Source of the DNA: Deltaproteobacteria bacterium
Lineage (GTDB): Bacteria; Desulfobacterota; Deferrimicrobia; Deferrimicrobiales; Deferrimicrobiaceae
Reading direction: 5' to 3'
Length of the DNA: 64,000 bases
Assembly (NCBI GenBank): GCA_021815305.1
Contig: JAKAHC010000001.1
Span: 248,001-312,000, forward strand
In this document: piece after piece, positions 49,223 to 58,547 of the stretch
How positions within the stretch are numbered: position 1 is the first letter of the stretch
Layout: every line of letters begins with the position of its first letter
Notes under the pieces: generated by a model
Seen by the model: only the letters and a program-made list of their open reading frames with translations
Databases searched by the model: none
Told to the model about the DNA's origin: nothing
Position numbers and translations under genes: made by a program

Positions 49223-49966
49223 TCAGTCGTGCCCGCCGCGTTTCTTTAGCAACCGGATGACGGAGGAGTAGTCCAGCAACGCGGAAGGGGTATCGATCCC
49301 TTTCGCCGCTTGCTCCTTGTAGGTTTTCTGGGTCTCCTCCGCACGCGCCAACGGCGTCTTTCCATACTCGTCCCTTGCGTCGACATCGGCGCCGTGAAGG
49401 ATCAGCATCTTCACGATTCCCCGGTTGTTGTTCTCCGCCGCGATGTGCAGCGGGGTCTCCCCCGTCGTTTTCCTTGCGTTCACATCGGAACCTTTCCCCA
49501 TCAGCTTTTCCATGATTTCACGGAAATTCCTTCTCGTCGCGATGTGCAACGGCGTGGTGTCATGCATCCCCCCCTTCGCGTTGGCGTTCGCTCCTTTGGC
49601 GAGAAGCAGTTCGACGACGGGCGCATGCCTGTTTTTCACCGCTTCGCAAAGCGCCCTGTCGTTGTTCCACCTCACGCAGGCGCCCTTGGCGATCAGCAAT
49701 TCGGCCACGTCCTCGTGCCCGTTCCTCGCCGCGTATACCAGAGGGGTGTTATTCAGGAGATCGGACGCGTTGACGTTGCCGCCGTGGTCGAGGAGTTCCT
49801 TCACCCGGCTCCGATCCCCTTCGGCGGCGGCAACATGAAGAGGGGTCATCGCCAGATTCCCCTTGTAGGATGTCCTCTCCGTACAAGCTGTCGCCCGGAG
49901 AAGAATTCCTGCGGCGACGACGAAGACGAGGGCGGTGCGGGAGACATGCTTCTCGGGGGGTGCCAA
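49223..49966 (-). CDS. Exported ankyrin-repeat protein
   Basis: 247 residues from TTG 49966 with GGAGG upstream. A hydrophobic N-terminus (TALVFVVAAGILLRATAC; possible lipobox) precedes about five ankyrin repeats: MTPLHVAAAEGDRSRVKELLDHGGNVNA, NTPLVYAARNGHEDVAELLIAKGA, ALCEAVKNRHAPVVELLLAKGANANA, TTPLHIATRRNFREIMEKLMGKGSDVNA and ETPLHIAAENNNRGIVKMLILHGADVDA. Probably a periplasmic or lipid-anchored protein-interaction module; no partner is evident. Confidence 0.85.
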   Translation of the reverse strand: MAPPEKHVSRTALVFVVAAGILLRATACTERTSYKGNLAMTPLHVAAAEGDRSRVKELLDHGGNVNASDLLNNTPLVYAARNGHEDVAELLIAKGACVRWNNDRALCEAVKNRHAPVVELLLAKGANANAKGGMHDTTPLHIATRRNFREIMEKLMGKGSDVNARKTTGETPLHIAAENNNRGIVKMLILHGADVDARDEYGKTPLARAEETQKTYKEQAAKGIDTPSALLDYSSVIRLLKKRGGHD

Positions 49967-50181
49967 TCGGTACCTCCACGAATCGCAAGGGAAGAAGCGT
50001 CCGGTGGATGGGTTACGGACAACCTCCGAACATCATTCATAACAGAAGGGCGACGGAATCCTCAAGGGGAAATCCTACCCGCGACTCGCGGGGACCTTCC
50101 TTAAATTCCCCTTTGCGGAGAATTCCCCCGGCGGCAAGGCGGCCGTTGAGGGCGGCGCCCACGATTCCGCGGGGTTTCCCC

Positions 50182-51237
50182 TTACCGCTCGTCCCGTGTC
50201 CCCAGCACGCGCGCCCGACCGCAGGGGCGGAACGGGATCAGGGCCATCCCGGATTTGGCAAGGATCGTACCGACCGCGGGAAGATCGCCCGGCTCCCTGG
50301 CCAGACCGAAGAGCATCCCTCCGCCCCCGGCACCGCACAGCTTCGCGCCGGAGACGATCCGCCGGAAGCGGCGGTCGGCGAGGACGGATTCCACTTTCGG
50401 GGCCGATACCCCGGGAGCGAGATTCCTGCGGATCGACCACTCCGCCGTCACCGCCGCCCCCGTGGCGTCCGGGTCGGCGCCGTTCAGGGCACCCCACGCG
50501 TCCCGCGCCGCGGCGGCGATTCCCCGGAACTTCCGCATCGCCGCAGCGCTCCCTTCGATCGCCCCGCGGATCATCCGCCAGTTGACGTCGGACGAGTGGT
50601 GCGCTATCCCCGTGTACGCAAGGAAACCGAAGGAGCGCAGCATTCCCCCGGCCGCCCCCCCGGCCGGGAGCCTGTGAACCTCGACGCGTCCCGGCAGGAA
50701 GCGGATCCCCTGGATTCCTCCCCGGAGCGCGGCCACATGGTCCTGCCGGCCCGTAAGGTTCCTCAGGTGAGCCGCCTCGATCTCCATCGCCGCCCGCGCC
50801 GTGTCCTCCCAACGGAAGGGAGAGCCCGTCAGGCGCCCGGCGGCAAGCATCATGGCGACGAGGAGGGCGGATGACGCGCCGATCCCCGACCCGACGGGCG
50901 CCTCGTTGCGCACGAGGATCTCCACGCCGGACACCGCGGGGAAATGGCGCAGCCCCCGGGAGAGAAGCCCGAGTTTCCCGGTCGGGGAGAAACCGTGGGT
51001 CGTGGCCGCGGTGAGGGCCATCCGGAAGTTCCCCGAGTACAGGCGGACCGCGCGCGCCCGGTAGGGGCGGACCTCGACGACGCTGTGCACCGCCACAGCG
51101 GCGTTCACCGTCATCGCCCCTTCCACCAGGAGGTAGACGGGGTAGATGTCGAGGGTCCCTCCCGCGAGGTCCACCCGGTTGGGCGCCACGACGCGGAAGG
51201 GAATCCCGCACACCGGAGGGCACGCCTTCGTCATCAT
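50182..51237 (-). CDS. GHMP-family sugar kinase
   Basis: 351 residues from ATG 51237. GHMP motifs are clear: APNRVDLAGGTLDIYP (motif 1), EAPVGSGIGASSALLVAM (motif 2, phosphate loop) and GAKLCGAGGGGMLFGL (motif 3). It is closest in look to the heptose/fucose-1-phosphate kinase branch (HddA/FKP-like). With gmhA at 53 kb it may act in nucleotide-activated heptose or another surface-sugar route, but the genes are not adjacent. Confidence 0.85.
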   Translation of the reverse strand: MMTKACPPVCGIPFRVVAPNRVDLAGGTLDIYPVYLLVEGAMTVNAAVAVHSVVEVRPYRARAVRLYSGNFRMALTAATTHGFSPTGKLGLLSRGLRHFPAVSGVEILVRNEAPVGSGIGASSALLVAMMLAAGRLTGSPFRWEDTARAAMEIEAAHLRNLTGRQDHVAALRGGIQGIRFLPGRVEVHRLPAGGAAGGMLRSFGFLAYTGIAHHSSDVNWRMIRGAIEGSAAAMRKFRGIAAAARDAWGALNGADPDATGAAVTAEWSIRRNLAPGVSAPKVESVLADRRFRRIVSGAKLCGAGGGGMLFGLAREPGDLPAVGTILAKSGMALIPFRPCGRARVLGTRDER

Positions 51238-51374
51238 CCGCTCCCGACCTCCCGTCCCCTCCGTCCTTTTATCACGGCCCGCCTGCGGCGGGTAAGAGGC
51301 ACCCCCTCCATCATGGCGCATGCCCTCCCCGTGTTATAAAGGAAAGCGAAACCCCAAGGGAAAGGAGGACAACC

Positions 51375-52070
51375 ATGGCGGCGGTGCGGATTCGGTGGTT
51401 GGGACACTCCGGTTTTTCCATCAGTGACGGAAAAACGGCGCTCATCGATCCGTGGCTTGAGGGGAACCCCAGGGCGGCGGGCGGGACGGACACGATACGC
51501 GGGGCGGACCTGATGCTGATCACCCACGACCACTTCGACCACTCTGGAGACGCGGTGGCCCTGGCGGGGAAGACAGGGGCGCTCGTCGTGGGGATCTTCG
51601 AGCTCGTGGGCGACCTCAAGGCGAAAGGAATCCCCGAAGCGCAGCTGCTGAACGGGGGCATGGGGATGAACGTGGGCGGCACGGTGAACGTCCTCGGATT
51701 CGAGATCCACATGACGGAGGCGCACCACTCCTGTTCCCTGGGAGTGCCTGTCGGATACGTCGTCAAGACCCCCTCGGGGGTCACGATCTACCATTCCGGC
51801 GACACGGGGATCTTCGCCGGGATGTCGATTCTCGGGGAGCTGTATGCCATCGACGTCGCCCTGCTGCCGATCGGGTCCGTGTTCACGATGGACTACCGGC
51901 ACGCGGCGAAGGCCGCCGCCCTGTTGAAGGCGAAGGCGGTCGTCCCGATGCACTACGGAACGTTCCCGATCCTGGAGCCGACGGCGGACCGGTTCGTCGC
52001 GGAGCTCGCGAAGGTTTCCCCGGGTACGCGCCCGATCGTCCTCGCGCCGGGGGAAGAAACGACGGTTTGA
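51375..52070 (+). CDS. UPF0173 metal-dependent hydrolase (metallo-beta-lactamase fold)
   Basis: 231 residues, ATG behind AAAGGAGG. Metal ligands of the fold are visible: THDHFDHSGDA (HxHxDH), EAHHSCS, YHSGDTGIF and VPMHYGTFPI. The family (YtkL-like) is widespread in bacteria and archaea with no settled substrate. Confidence 0.92.
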   Translation: MAAVRIRWLGHSGFSISDGKTALIDPWLEGNPRAAGGTDTIRGADLMLITHDHFDHSGDAVALAGKTGALVVGIFELVGDLKAKGIPEAQLLNGGMGMNVGGTVNVLGFEIHMTEAHHSCSLGVPVGYVVKTPSGVTIYHSGDTGIFAGMSILGELYAIDVALLPIGSVFTMDYRHAAKAAALLKAKAVVPMHYGTFPILEPTADRFVAELAKVSPGTRPIVLAPGEETTV

Positions 52071-52111
52071 CATCGGGGATCCCCGCGGGGACCGCTACGG
52101 TGCGGGGAGGG

Positions 52112-53050
52112 TCACTCCTTCCGTTCGCCGATCGCCGCCATCAGCAGGGGAAAAAGGATCTCGTGCGGTCCGATGAGGTGGTACCCCTTGCCCCCGGCCT
52201 GCGTGGGCCGGCTCACGACGTTCACGTCGGGGCGATAGTGCCGCTGGAAGTCCATGTTGACGGTGGTGATGCGGGCCAGGGGGCGTCCCAGGTTGCGCGC
52301 CACCGAGACGGCCTTGAGGAAGACTTCCGGAAGGATGACCGCCGACCCGACGTTGACGTAGGCCCCCCCGTCCATCTCCGCGACCAGCCCGCAGAAGAAC
52401 CGGAAATCGCGCAGGGACCCCTCGCCGATCAGCGCCCCGTCGGCCTCGGGGTGCATGTGGACGATGTCCGCTCCCACCGCCACGTGGACCGTCACGGGTA
52501 CGCCGAGGCGGTGCGCCTGCGCCAGGAGGCTTCTCTCGCGGTAGCGGGCTCTCGAGGCGTCGATCGCCTTCCCCACCGAGGCGCCGAATCCCAGCCCCGC
52601 CGGGATGCCCGCCGCGAGCGCCGCATGGAGGAACTGCGCCGCCTCCCGGGCCATGCCGAAAGACCCGTCCGCGAGCCGCGACGCCACGTCCTCGGAGGTC
52701 TTGCCGGCAAGCGCCAGCTCGACGTCGTGGATCACCCCGGCGCCGTTCATCGCGACGGAGGTGAACACGCCGTCGCGGATCCCCTGCACGAGCAGCGGAG
52801 AGAGTCCCACCTTGATGAAATGGGCGCCGATCCCCAGAAGCACGGGGGCCCCCCGCTTCCGGGCGCGCCCGATCGCGGCGACCACGGCGCGGAAATCCTT
52901 CGCCGCGAGGTAGTCCGGCAGCCCGTCGAGGAACGCGGCGACCGACATCCCCCGCCGGGGAGGAACCCCGAAGCCCCGGAAGGAAACCTTGCTCTTCCGC
53001 GTCAGCAGGGAGGTGCGCCGCAGCCGCGTGAAGTCCAGGGGAGAGCTCAC
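52112..53050 (-). CDS. Deoxyhypusine-synthase-like protein
   Basis: 312 residues from GTG 53050, overlapping the gmhA stop (GTGA). The Rossmann-like core [47 protein letters not shown] parallels the NAD-binding region of deoxyhypusine synthase (VFLGYTSNL...TTAGGVEED). The catalytic lysine region of true DHS (WGKI) is not seen, and bacteria lack the usual eIF5A substrate. The C-terminus [40 protein letters not shown] is distinctive. Coupling to gmhA hints at a role with sedoheptulose-7-phosphate or activated heptose; that is inference. Confidence 0.6.
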   Translation of the reverse strand: MSSPLDFTRLRRTSLLTRKSKVSFRGFGVPPRRGMSVAAFLDGLPDYLAAKDFRAVVAAIGRARKRGAPVLLGIGAHFIKVGLSPLLVQGIRDGVFTSVAMNGAGVIHDVELALAGKTSEDVASRLADGSFGMAREAAQFLHAALAAGIPAGLGFGASVGKAIDASRARYRERSLLAQAHRLGVPVTVHVAVGADIVHMHPEADGALIGEGSLRDFRFFCGLVAEMDGGAYVNVGSAVILPEVFLKAVSVARNLGRPLARITTVNMDFQRHYRPDVNVVSRPTQAGGKGYHLIGPHEILFPLLMAAIGERKE

Positions 53051-53628
53051 CGCTTCCCCACATCCTTGAACAGGAGCGTGTCGGTCAGGTCGCAGAGGAT
53101 ATGGCCGACCGCGATGTGGGCCTCCTGGATGCGGGGGGTGCTCCGCGACGGGATCTGAAGCGCGATGTCCGCAAGGGAGGCGGCTTTCCCGCCCTCTCCG
53201 GTCAGGGCGATCGTCGTCATCCCCATCCTTTTCGCGGCGCGGAGGGCCTTCAGGACATTCCCGGAAGAACCGCTGGTCGTGATCCCGAGCGCCACGTCCC
53301 CCTTCTTCCCCAGGGCCTTCACCTGCTTGGCGAAGATCTCCTCGAACGCGTAGTCGTTGGCGATGCTGGTCAGGACGGAAGTGTCCGTGGTGAGGGCGAC
53401 CGCCGGCAGGGGGGGGCGCTCGATCAGGAACCGGTTCATGAACTCCGCGGCGATATGCTGGGCGTCCGCGGCGCTCCCGCCGTTGCCGAACAGGAGGATC
53501 TTCCTCCCCGCCTTGAACGCATCGGCGATCGCCACGGCGGCCTCTTCGATGTCGGCCGCCATCGTCTCCGCCATCCGCAGGCGAAGCTCCGCCCCTTCCT
53601 TCAGCGACCTCGAAATGGATTCTTTCAC
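53047..53628 (-). CDS. gmhA: Phosphoheptose isomerase
   Basis: 193 residues from GTG 53628. A SIS-fold enzyme turning sedoheptulose 7-phosphate into D-glycero-D-manno-heptose 7-phosphate, the first step to ADP-heptose or GDP-heptose. Family signatures: [85 protein letters not shown]. Length is as expected (about 190). Confidence 0.95.
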   Translation of the reverse strand: MKESISRSLKEGAELRLRMAETMAADIEEAAVAIADAFKAGRKILLFGNGGSAADAQHIAAEFMNRFLIERPPLPAVALTTDTSVLTSIANDYAFEEIFAKQVKALGKKGDVALGITTSGSSGNVLKALRAAKRMGMTTIALTGEGGKAASLADIALQIPSRSTPRIQEAHIAVGHILCDLTDTLLFKDVGKR

Positions 53629-53756
53629 GGAGAGCTCCCGGTGAAAAGAGTAGGGAAACGATAATCTTTTTCCTTCCGCGCTGTCAAGAAAGCGGGCGGA
53701 TGGGCTTCTATTTGCTTTCGCGGAAAACCGAGGTAGCATGAACCGCATCTGAAGAG

Positions 53757-54170
53757 ATGACGGGGACGGCGATGGACGGCCGGATCGAAAGGATTCTCGC
53801 GGAAGCGAAGACGATCGCCGTGGTCGGGATTTCCGACAGGGCGGACCGCCCGAGTTACGCCGTGGCGAAGTACGTGCGGGAGAGGGGGTACCGGGTGTTC
53901 CCCGTGAACCCCATGATCACGGAAGTTCTCGGAGAGAAGGCGTACGGATCGCTCTCCGAGATCCCGTTTCCCGTGGACTTGGTCGACGTGTTCCGAAAGT
54001 CCGAAGCCGTGCCTCCCATCGCGGAGGAAGCGGTGCGGATCGGAGCGAGGTTCTTCTGGATGCAGGAGGGGGTCGCGAACGAGGCCGCCGCGGAGGTTCT
54101 CGCCGCCGCGGGGATCCCTTGCGTGATGGACCGCTGCATCAAGAAAGAACTCGCGAAAAGAGGGAAATAA
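53757..54170 (+). CDS. CoA-binding domain protein (YccU-like)
   Basis: 137 residues from ATG 53757 (an ATG at 53772 is also possible). A succinyl-CoA-synthetase-like CoA-binding Rossmann domain: [57 protein letters not shown] and [33 protein letters not shown]. Function of the family is not settled. Confidence 0.9.
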   Translation: MTGTAMDGRIERILAEAKTIAVVGISDRADRPSYAVAKYVRERGYRVFPVNPMITEVLGEKAYGSLSEIPFPVDLVDVFRKSEAVPPIAEEAVRIGARFFWMQEGVANEAAAEVLAAAGIPCVMDRCIKKELAKRGK

Positions 54171-54234
54171 CCACGAAGGTGCCTTTGTCCGGACCGGGGT
54201 CGCGAAGCCGGGGAGAGGCACAGGGAGGGACGGT

Positions 54235-54558
54235 ATGGCCGGAAACATCCTGGAACTGAGCAGCGCAAACTTCAAATCGACGGTGGATGGCGGGACCCCC
54301 GTGCTGGTCGACTTCTGGGCGCCATGGTGCGGCCCGTGCCGCGTCATCGCACCGATCCTCGAGGAGGTGGCCAGGGAGTTCGACGGAAAGGCGCGCGTCG
54401 CCAAGGTCAACGTGGACGACAGCCCCGACATCGCCTCCCGGTTCGGAGTCCGCGGGATCCCGACGCTCATCCTCTTCAAGGACGGACAGATAAAGGGGCA
54501 GATGGTCGGCGTCAACCCCAAGTCCAACATCGTCACGCTGCTGCAGAAGAATCTTTGA
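54235..54558 (+). CDS. trxA: Thioredoxin
   Basis: 107 residues. Complete thioredoxin fold with VLVDFWAPWCGPCRVIAPILEE (redox WCGPC), the DDSPDIASRFGVRGIPTLILFKDG cis-Pro76-type region and length typical of TrxA. Its stop codon overlaps the start of the next gene (TTGA). Confidence 0.95.
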   Translation: MAGNILELSSANFKSTVDGGTPVLVDFWAPWCGPCRVIAPILEEVAREFDGKARVAKVNVDDSPDIASRFGVRGIPTLILFKDGQIKGQMVGVNPKSNIVTLLQKNL

Positions 54559-55130
54559 GAAACGCCGTACTCCCCGCGGCGCTCGCCGTGGCCCTCCTGC
54601 TTCCGGCATGCGGGCCGAAGGCGATCACCGTGGGATCCCGGCCCTTCCCTTCGGGTCGTCCCGTGTTCACCGACGCCTCGGGAAGCCCGCTCGAGGCGCT
54701 GCCGGCGGCGAAGGAACCGTGGCGGCTTGTCCTGCTGGATTTCCCCTGGTGCCCGGCGTGCGCGGACGCCTGGAAGGCCGTGGTCGAGGCTTTCCCCTCG
54801 TTCCCTCCGGGGACGGTGCACGCGTACAGGGTGCGGTTCGACCGGGAGACGCTGATCTCCCGCGCCGGCAGGCGGGAGGTGCCCCCGCTTCTGCCCGCGC
54901 CCCGCGAAGCCCCGGGCGCGGGCTCCCTGCCGGTCACGACCCTCACCGCGCTTCCGGGGGCGTTCCTCGAGGAGTACCGCCTGAGCCAGGCGCCCGTCCT
55001 CCTTCTGCTCTCTCCGGAAGGGATGGTGGCCCGTCGCTGGACCGGATACGCGGTCGGGCTCGCCGGGGAACTCTCCGCGGAGGTCAGGAAGCGATCTCCC
55101 CACCCTTCATCCCTCCCCCCTGGAAGGTGA
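54555..55130 (+). CDS. Thioredoxin-like lipoprotein
   Basis: 191 residues from TTG 54555, coupled to trxA. The N-terminus has a lipoprotein signal (AALAVALLLPAC). A thioredoxin-like core has the CXXC motif in LDFPWCPACADAW and a late YRLSQAPVLLLLSPEGMVARRW strand; the middle holds an insertion with Pro/Ala-rich sequence. It is probably a periplasmic membrane-bound thiol oxidoreductase. Its last 47 bp overlap the convergent rodA gene. Confidence 0.75.
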   Translation: MRNAVLPAALAVALLLPACGPKAITVGSRPFPSGRPVFTDASGSPLEALPAAKEPWRLVLLDFPWCPACADAWKAVVEAFPSFPPGTVHAYRVRFDRETLISRAGRREVPPLLPAPREAPGAGSLPVTTLTALPGAFLEEYRLSQAPVLLLLSPEGMVARRWTGYAVGLAGELSAEVRKRSPHPSSLPPGR

Positions 55131-56217
55131 ACCGCGAACGGGAGAGGTTGGCGATCACCCCGAGCGCGAGCATGTTGGTGAGCATCGACGAGCCGCCGTA
55201 GCTCACGAAGGGAAGCGGGATCCCCACCACGGGGAACAGGCCGCAAACCATGGCGAGATTGATGACGATGTGCGTGAGGAAATAGACCGCCAGGCCCCCG
55301 CATGCGAACGAGGAGAACCGGTCCTGGGAGCGGGCGGTGAGGTAGAAGAGGCGATAGATCAGCAGCAGGAACAGGAGGAGCAGGAGGAGCGACCCGACGA
55401 ACCCCCACTCCTCCGAGAAGACGGCGAAGGCGAAATCGGTGTGCTGTTCGGGCAGAAACCGGAGCGCCCCCTGCGTCCCGCGCAGGTATCCCTTCCCCAG
55501 GATGCCTCCCGATCCCACGGCGATCTTGGACTGGATGACATGGTAGCCGGCCCCCAGGGGGTCGCGCTCCGGATCGAGGAAGGTGAGCACCCGCTGACGC
55601 TGGTAATCCTTCATGAAGAACCAGAGACCCGGCACCACCGCGGCGCCCAGGGAGGCGAACAGGCCGATCACCCTCGCCTTCACGCAGACAAGAACCGTCA
55701 TCCCCGCGAGAATGAACAGGAACACCCCGGCGGTCCCAAGGTCCGGCTGGAGCGCCACGAGGAGAAACGGGACGAGAACCAGGCCGATCGCGGGGAGCGT
55801 GTCCGCAAGCCCGATCCCTCCGTACTGGTATTTCCCGGCGAAGTAACGGGCCAGCGCGAGGGTGAGGGCGATCTTGGCGAACTCCGACGGCTGCAGGTTG
55901 AACGCTCCCAGGGCGATCCACCGCTGCGCCCCGCCGCGGATCTTTCCTGCCAGAAGGACCACGACGAGAAGCCCCAGGACCACGAGGAAGAATCCGGGGG
56001 ACACCTCCTCGATGAAACCGTCGCTCGTGTAGTAGGCGGCGAAGAAGACTCCTGCGCCCAGGAGAATCCACACCAACTGCTTCGTGAACAGACCCGTCCC
56101 CGGCGCCCCATGCACCCGCGTGCCGCTGTAGACGTTCAGGAGCCCCAGCCCGCACAGGAGCAAGGCGTTGATCAGGAGGGGCCAGTCCATCCGGGCGAGC
56201 TTCGAGGGTTGGTTCAT
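55084..56217 (-). CDS. rodA: Rod-shape peptidoglycan glycosyltransferase RodA
   Basis: 377 residues from ATG 56217. A SEDS membrane protein with about ten hydrophobic helices and the family marks LNLQPSEFAKIALTLALARYF, LQPDLGTAGVF (catalytic Asp region), GLFPVVGIPLPFVSYGGSSMLTNMLALGVIAN. It polymerises lipid II in the elongasome with PBP2. Its start overlaps the mrdA stop by ATGA. Confidence 0.95.
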   Translation of the reverse strand: MNQPSKLARMDWPLLINALLLCGLGLLNVYSGTRVHGAPGTGLFTKQLVWILLGAGVFFAAYYTSDGFIEEVSPGFFLVVLGLLVVVLLAGKIRGGAQRWIALGAFNLQPSEFAKIALTLALARYFAGKYQYGGIGLADTLPAIGLVLVPFLLVALQPDLGTAGVFLFILAGMTVLVCVKARVIGLFASLGAAVVPGLWFFMKDYQRQRVLTFLDPERDPLGAGYHVIQSKIAVGSGGILGKGYLRGTQGALRFLPEQHTDFAFAVFSEEWGFVGSLLLLLLFLLLIYRLFYLTARSQDRFSSFACGGLAVYFLTHIVINLAMVCGLFPVVGIPLPFVSYGGSSMLTNMLALGVIANLSRSRFTFQGGGMKGGEIAS

Positions 56218-58064
56218 CCCTCCCCCTTGCGCGGCGGGCCTGTGGGCCGGGTCCGGAAATATTCCTGCATCACCGCCTTCACGACCGGCCCCGCCGCGGA
56301 GCCCCCGTGCCCTCCGTGCTCCACCATCGCGACCACGCAGATCTTCGGATCCGAGACCGGCGCGAAGCCGACGAACCACGCGTGGTCACGGATCTCGTAC
56401 GGCAGATTCTCCGACTTGATCATCTTGCCCTTAACCGAGGCGACCTGCGCGGTCCCCGTCTTCCCTCCGACCTCGATCCCCGGGAGCTTCGCCGCGCCGC
56501 CCGTCCCGTAGTCGTTCACCACCCCCGCGAGCGCCTTCCGGAGGAACTCCACGTTCTCCGGGCGCCAGGGGACCTTCCGCAGGGCCTCGGGCGGACGGAC
56601 CTGCGCCTTCCCGTCCATCGTGACCACCCTGGAAACCACCCGAGGGCGCATGACCTCCCCTCCCGTGGCAAGGGCGGAGTAGCCGAGGACCATCTCCAGG
56701 GGGGTCACGTGGATCGCCCCCTGGCCGATCCCCAGGATGACGCTCTCGTAGTCGTGCCAGCGTTCCTTCGACGCCCTTTTCTTCCACTCGGTGTCCGGGA
56801 CCAGCCCGGCGCGCTCCCCCGGAAGGTCGATTCCCGTGATCGTGCCCAACCCCGCATCCTTCTCCAGTTTCGCGACGCGGTCCGGCCCCAGCTTCAGCCC
56901 CAGGTTGTAGAAATACACGTCACACGACTGAACGATCGCCCGGTACATGTCGACGGCGCCGTGCCCCTTTTCCTTCCAGCAGCGGAACACCCGGTTCCCG
57001 AGCCGGAACGTGCCCGGACAAAGGGTGATCCGGCTCCGGTCCTGCACCCCATCCTCCAGGGCCGCAAGCGCGAGGAACGGCTTCACGGTGGACCCCGGGG
57101 CGTACGTCCCCTGCAGCCCCTTGTTCTGCATCGGATTCCTCGGGTCGGATGCCAGGGCCTGCCACTCCGCCCGGCGGATCCCCCGCGCGAAGACGTTGGG
57201 ATCGAATGCGGGGGCGGAATAGAACGCCAGGACCTCCCCCGTCGCCGGCGCGATCGCGATCACCGCCCCGGCGCGATTCCCCATCGCCTCCTGCGCCGCC
57301 GTCTGCAGGTCCGCATCCAGGGTGGTGTAGACGGTCCCTCCGGTGCGCGACGGGACCTCCTCCACGAGACGCTGGTCGCGGCCCGCCGCATCGACCTCGA
57401 CCTTGCGGCCGCCGTTTACCCCCCGCAGGACATTGTCCATGAGCCGCTCCAGCCCGTACTTGCCGACGATGTCCCCCATCGTCAGCCGTCCGTCCCCGGA
57501 ACGGTCCAGCTCTTCCTGGCTCACCTCTCCCACGTACCCGAGGACGTGCGCGAAGGCGGCGCCGAACGGATAGCTGCGCTTCGGCTCCACGAGGACGGAG
57601 AAGCCCGGCAGGTACTCCCGGTTGTACTCGACCACCGAGATCTGCTCGAACCTGAGGTCCCTCGCCACGGTGATACCGCTGTAGGGGTTCGTCAGCTTCG
57701 CCTTGCGGATCTTCTCGAGGACCTCATCCTCGTCGGTGTCGAACTCGATGATCTGCGCGAGGAAGCGGATCTCTCCCTCGATGTCGCTTACGTCCACGGG
57801 GGAGCAGACGAGATCGAACGAACCCTGCGTCTCCGCGATCGCCCTCCCCTTCCGGTCGAGGATCAGCCCCCTCGGCGCCCGCACGGTCCGCAACCTCAGC
57901 CGGTTGTTCTCGGAGAGTTCCCTGTAATGCTCGTACCGGGCCACCTGGAGCCAGTAAAGACGCCCGAGGAGAAGGAGGAACGCCCCCATGGCGACATAGA
58001 GGAGAACCCGGGCCCTGCGGACGATGTCGGGGTCCTGCTCGCGTTTGCGGATCCGGTCGATCAT
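56214..58064 (-). CDS. mrdA: Penicillin-binding protein 2
   Basis: 616 residues from ATG 58064, overlapping mreD. One membrane anchor (about 20-38), a dimerisation domain, and a transpeptidase domain with the active-site tetrad APGSTVKPF (Ser325, Lys328), SCDVYFYNLG (SxN-type SCD) and GGKTGTAQV. It crosslinks peptidoglycan in cell elongation with RodA, MreC and MreD. Confidence 0.96.
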   Translation of the reverse strand: MIDRIRKREQDPDIVRRARVLLYVAMGAFLLLLGRLYWLQVARYEHYRELSENNRLRLRTVRAPRGLILDRKGRAIAETQGSFDLVCSPVDVSDIEGEIRFLAQIIEFDTDEDEVLEKIRKAKLTNPYSGITVARDLRFEQISVVEYNREYLPGFSVLVEPKRSYPFGAAFAHVLGYVGEVSQEELDRSGDGRLTMGDIVGKYGLERLMDNVLRGVNGGRKVEVDAAGRDQRLVEEVPSRTGGTVYTTLDADLQTAAQEAMGNRAGAVIAIAPATGEVLAFYSAPAFDPNVFARGIRRAEWQALASDPRNPMQNKGLQGTYAPGSTVKPFLALAALEDGVQDRSRITLCPGTFRLGNRVFRCWKEKGHGAVDMYRAIVQSCDVYFYNLGLKLGPDRVAKLEKDAGLGTITGIDLPGERAGLVPDTEWKKRASKERWHDYESVILGIGQGAIHVTPLEMVLGYSALATGGEVMRPRVVSRVVTMDGKAQVRPPEALRKVPWRPENVEFLRKALAGVVNDYGTGGAAKLPGIEVGGKTGTAQVASVKGKMIKSENLPYEIRDHAWFVGFAPVSDPKICVVAMVEHGGHGGSAAGPVVKAVMQEYFRTRPTGPPRKGEG

Positions 58065-58546
58065 TCCTTCACCCGCCGCCACCGGTCCGCGAGGTCGAGG
58101 AAGAGAGGGACCGCGATCAGCGAGGTCCACGCGATCCGGACCGCCTCCTGCGCCCCCCACAGCAGCGAGAGGGGACTGGCGCCGGCCAGGGAGAGGAGCA
58201 GGGCGATGGACAGCGATTCGCCCGCCATCAGGGATACGACGACGGCCAGGAGGTGAGGCTCGGTGCGGATGTAGATCCGGCGGCCGATCTCCCGTGCGAC
58301 GAAGTAGACGGCCATCGAACCGAGGAACATCGACCAGGAGGGAGCGGAGGTCGTGATCTCGCGGAAGATCGCCGGAGGGATGGCGCACAGGAACCCCGTC
58401 ACCCCCTGCACGAAGAGCCCGGCGAAGAGGATCGCGAGAAGCGGGAAGTCGGGGAGAAGAAACCAGGGGACGAAACCGGAGAGCCACCATACGCAGAGGG
58501 CGGCGCCGAGGTACGAAAGGGCGAGCAGCGCCAGGAAATACCTCAA
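58061..58546 (-). CDS. mreD: Rod-shape protein MreD
   Basis: 161 residues from TTG 58546. Five or so hydrophobic helices (LALLALSYLGAALCVWWL, LLAILFAGLFVQGVTGFL, FLGSMAVYFVAREIG, LLAVVVSLMAGESLSIALLLSL) match the small MreD membrane proteins. Its position between mreC and mrdA, both overlapping or abutting, supports the name, since MreD sequence is poorly conserved. Confidence 0.88.
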   Translation of the reverse strand: MRYFLALLALSYLGAALCVWWLSGFVPWFLLPDFPLLAILFAGLFVQGVTGFLCAIPPAIFREITTSAPSWSMFLGSMAVYFVAREIGRRIYIRTEPHLLAVVVSLMAGESLSIALLLSLAGASPLSLLWGAQEAVRIAWTSLIAVPLFLDLADRWRRVKE

Positions 58547-58547
58547 A

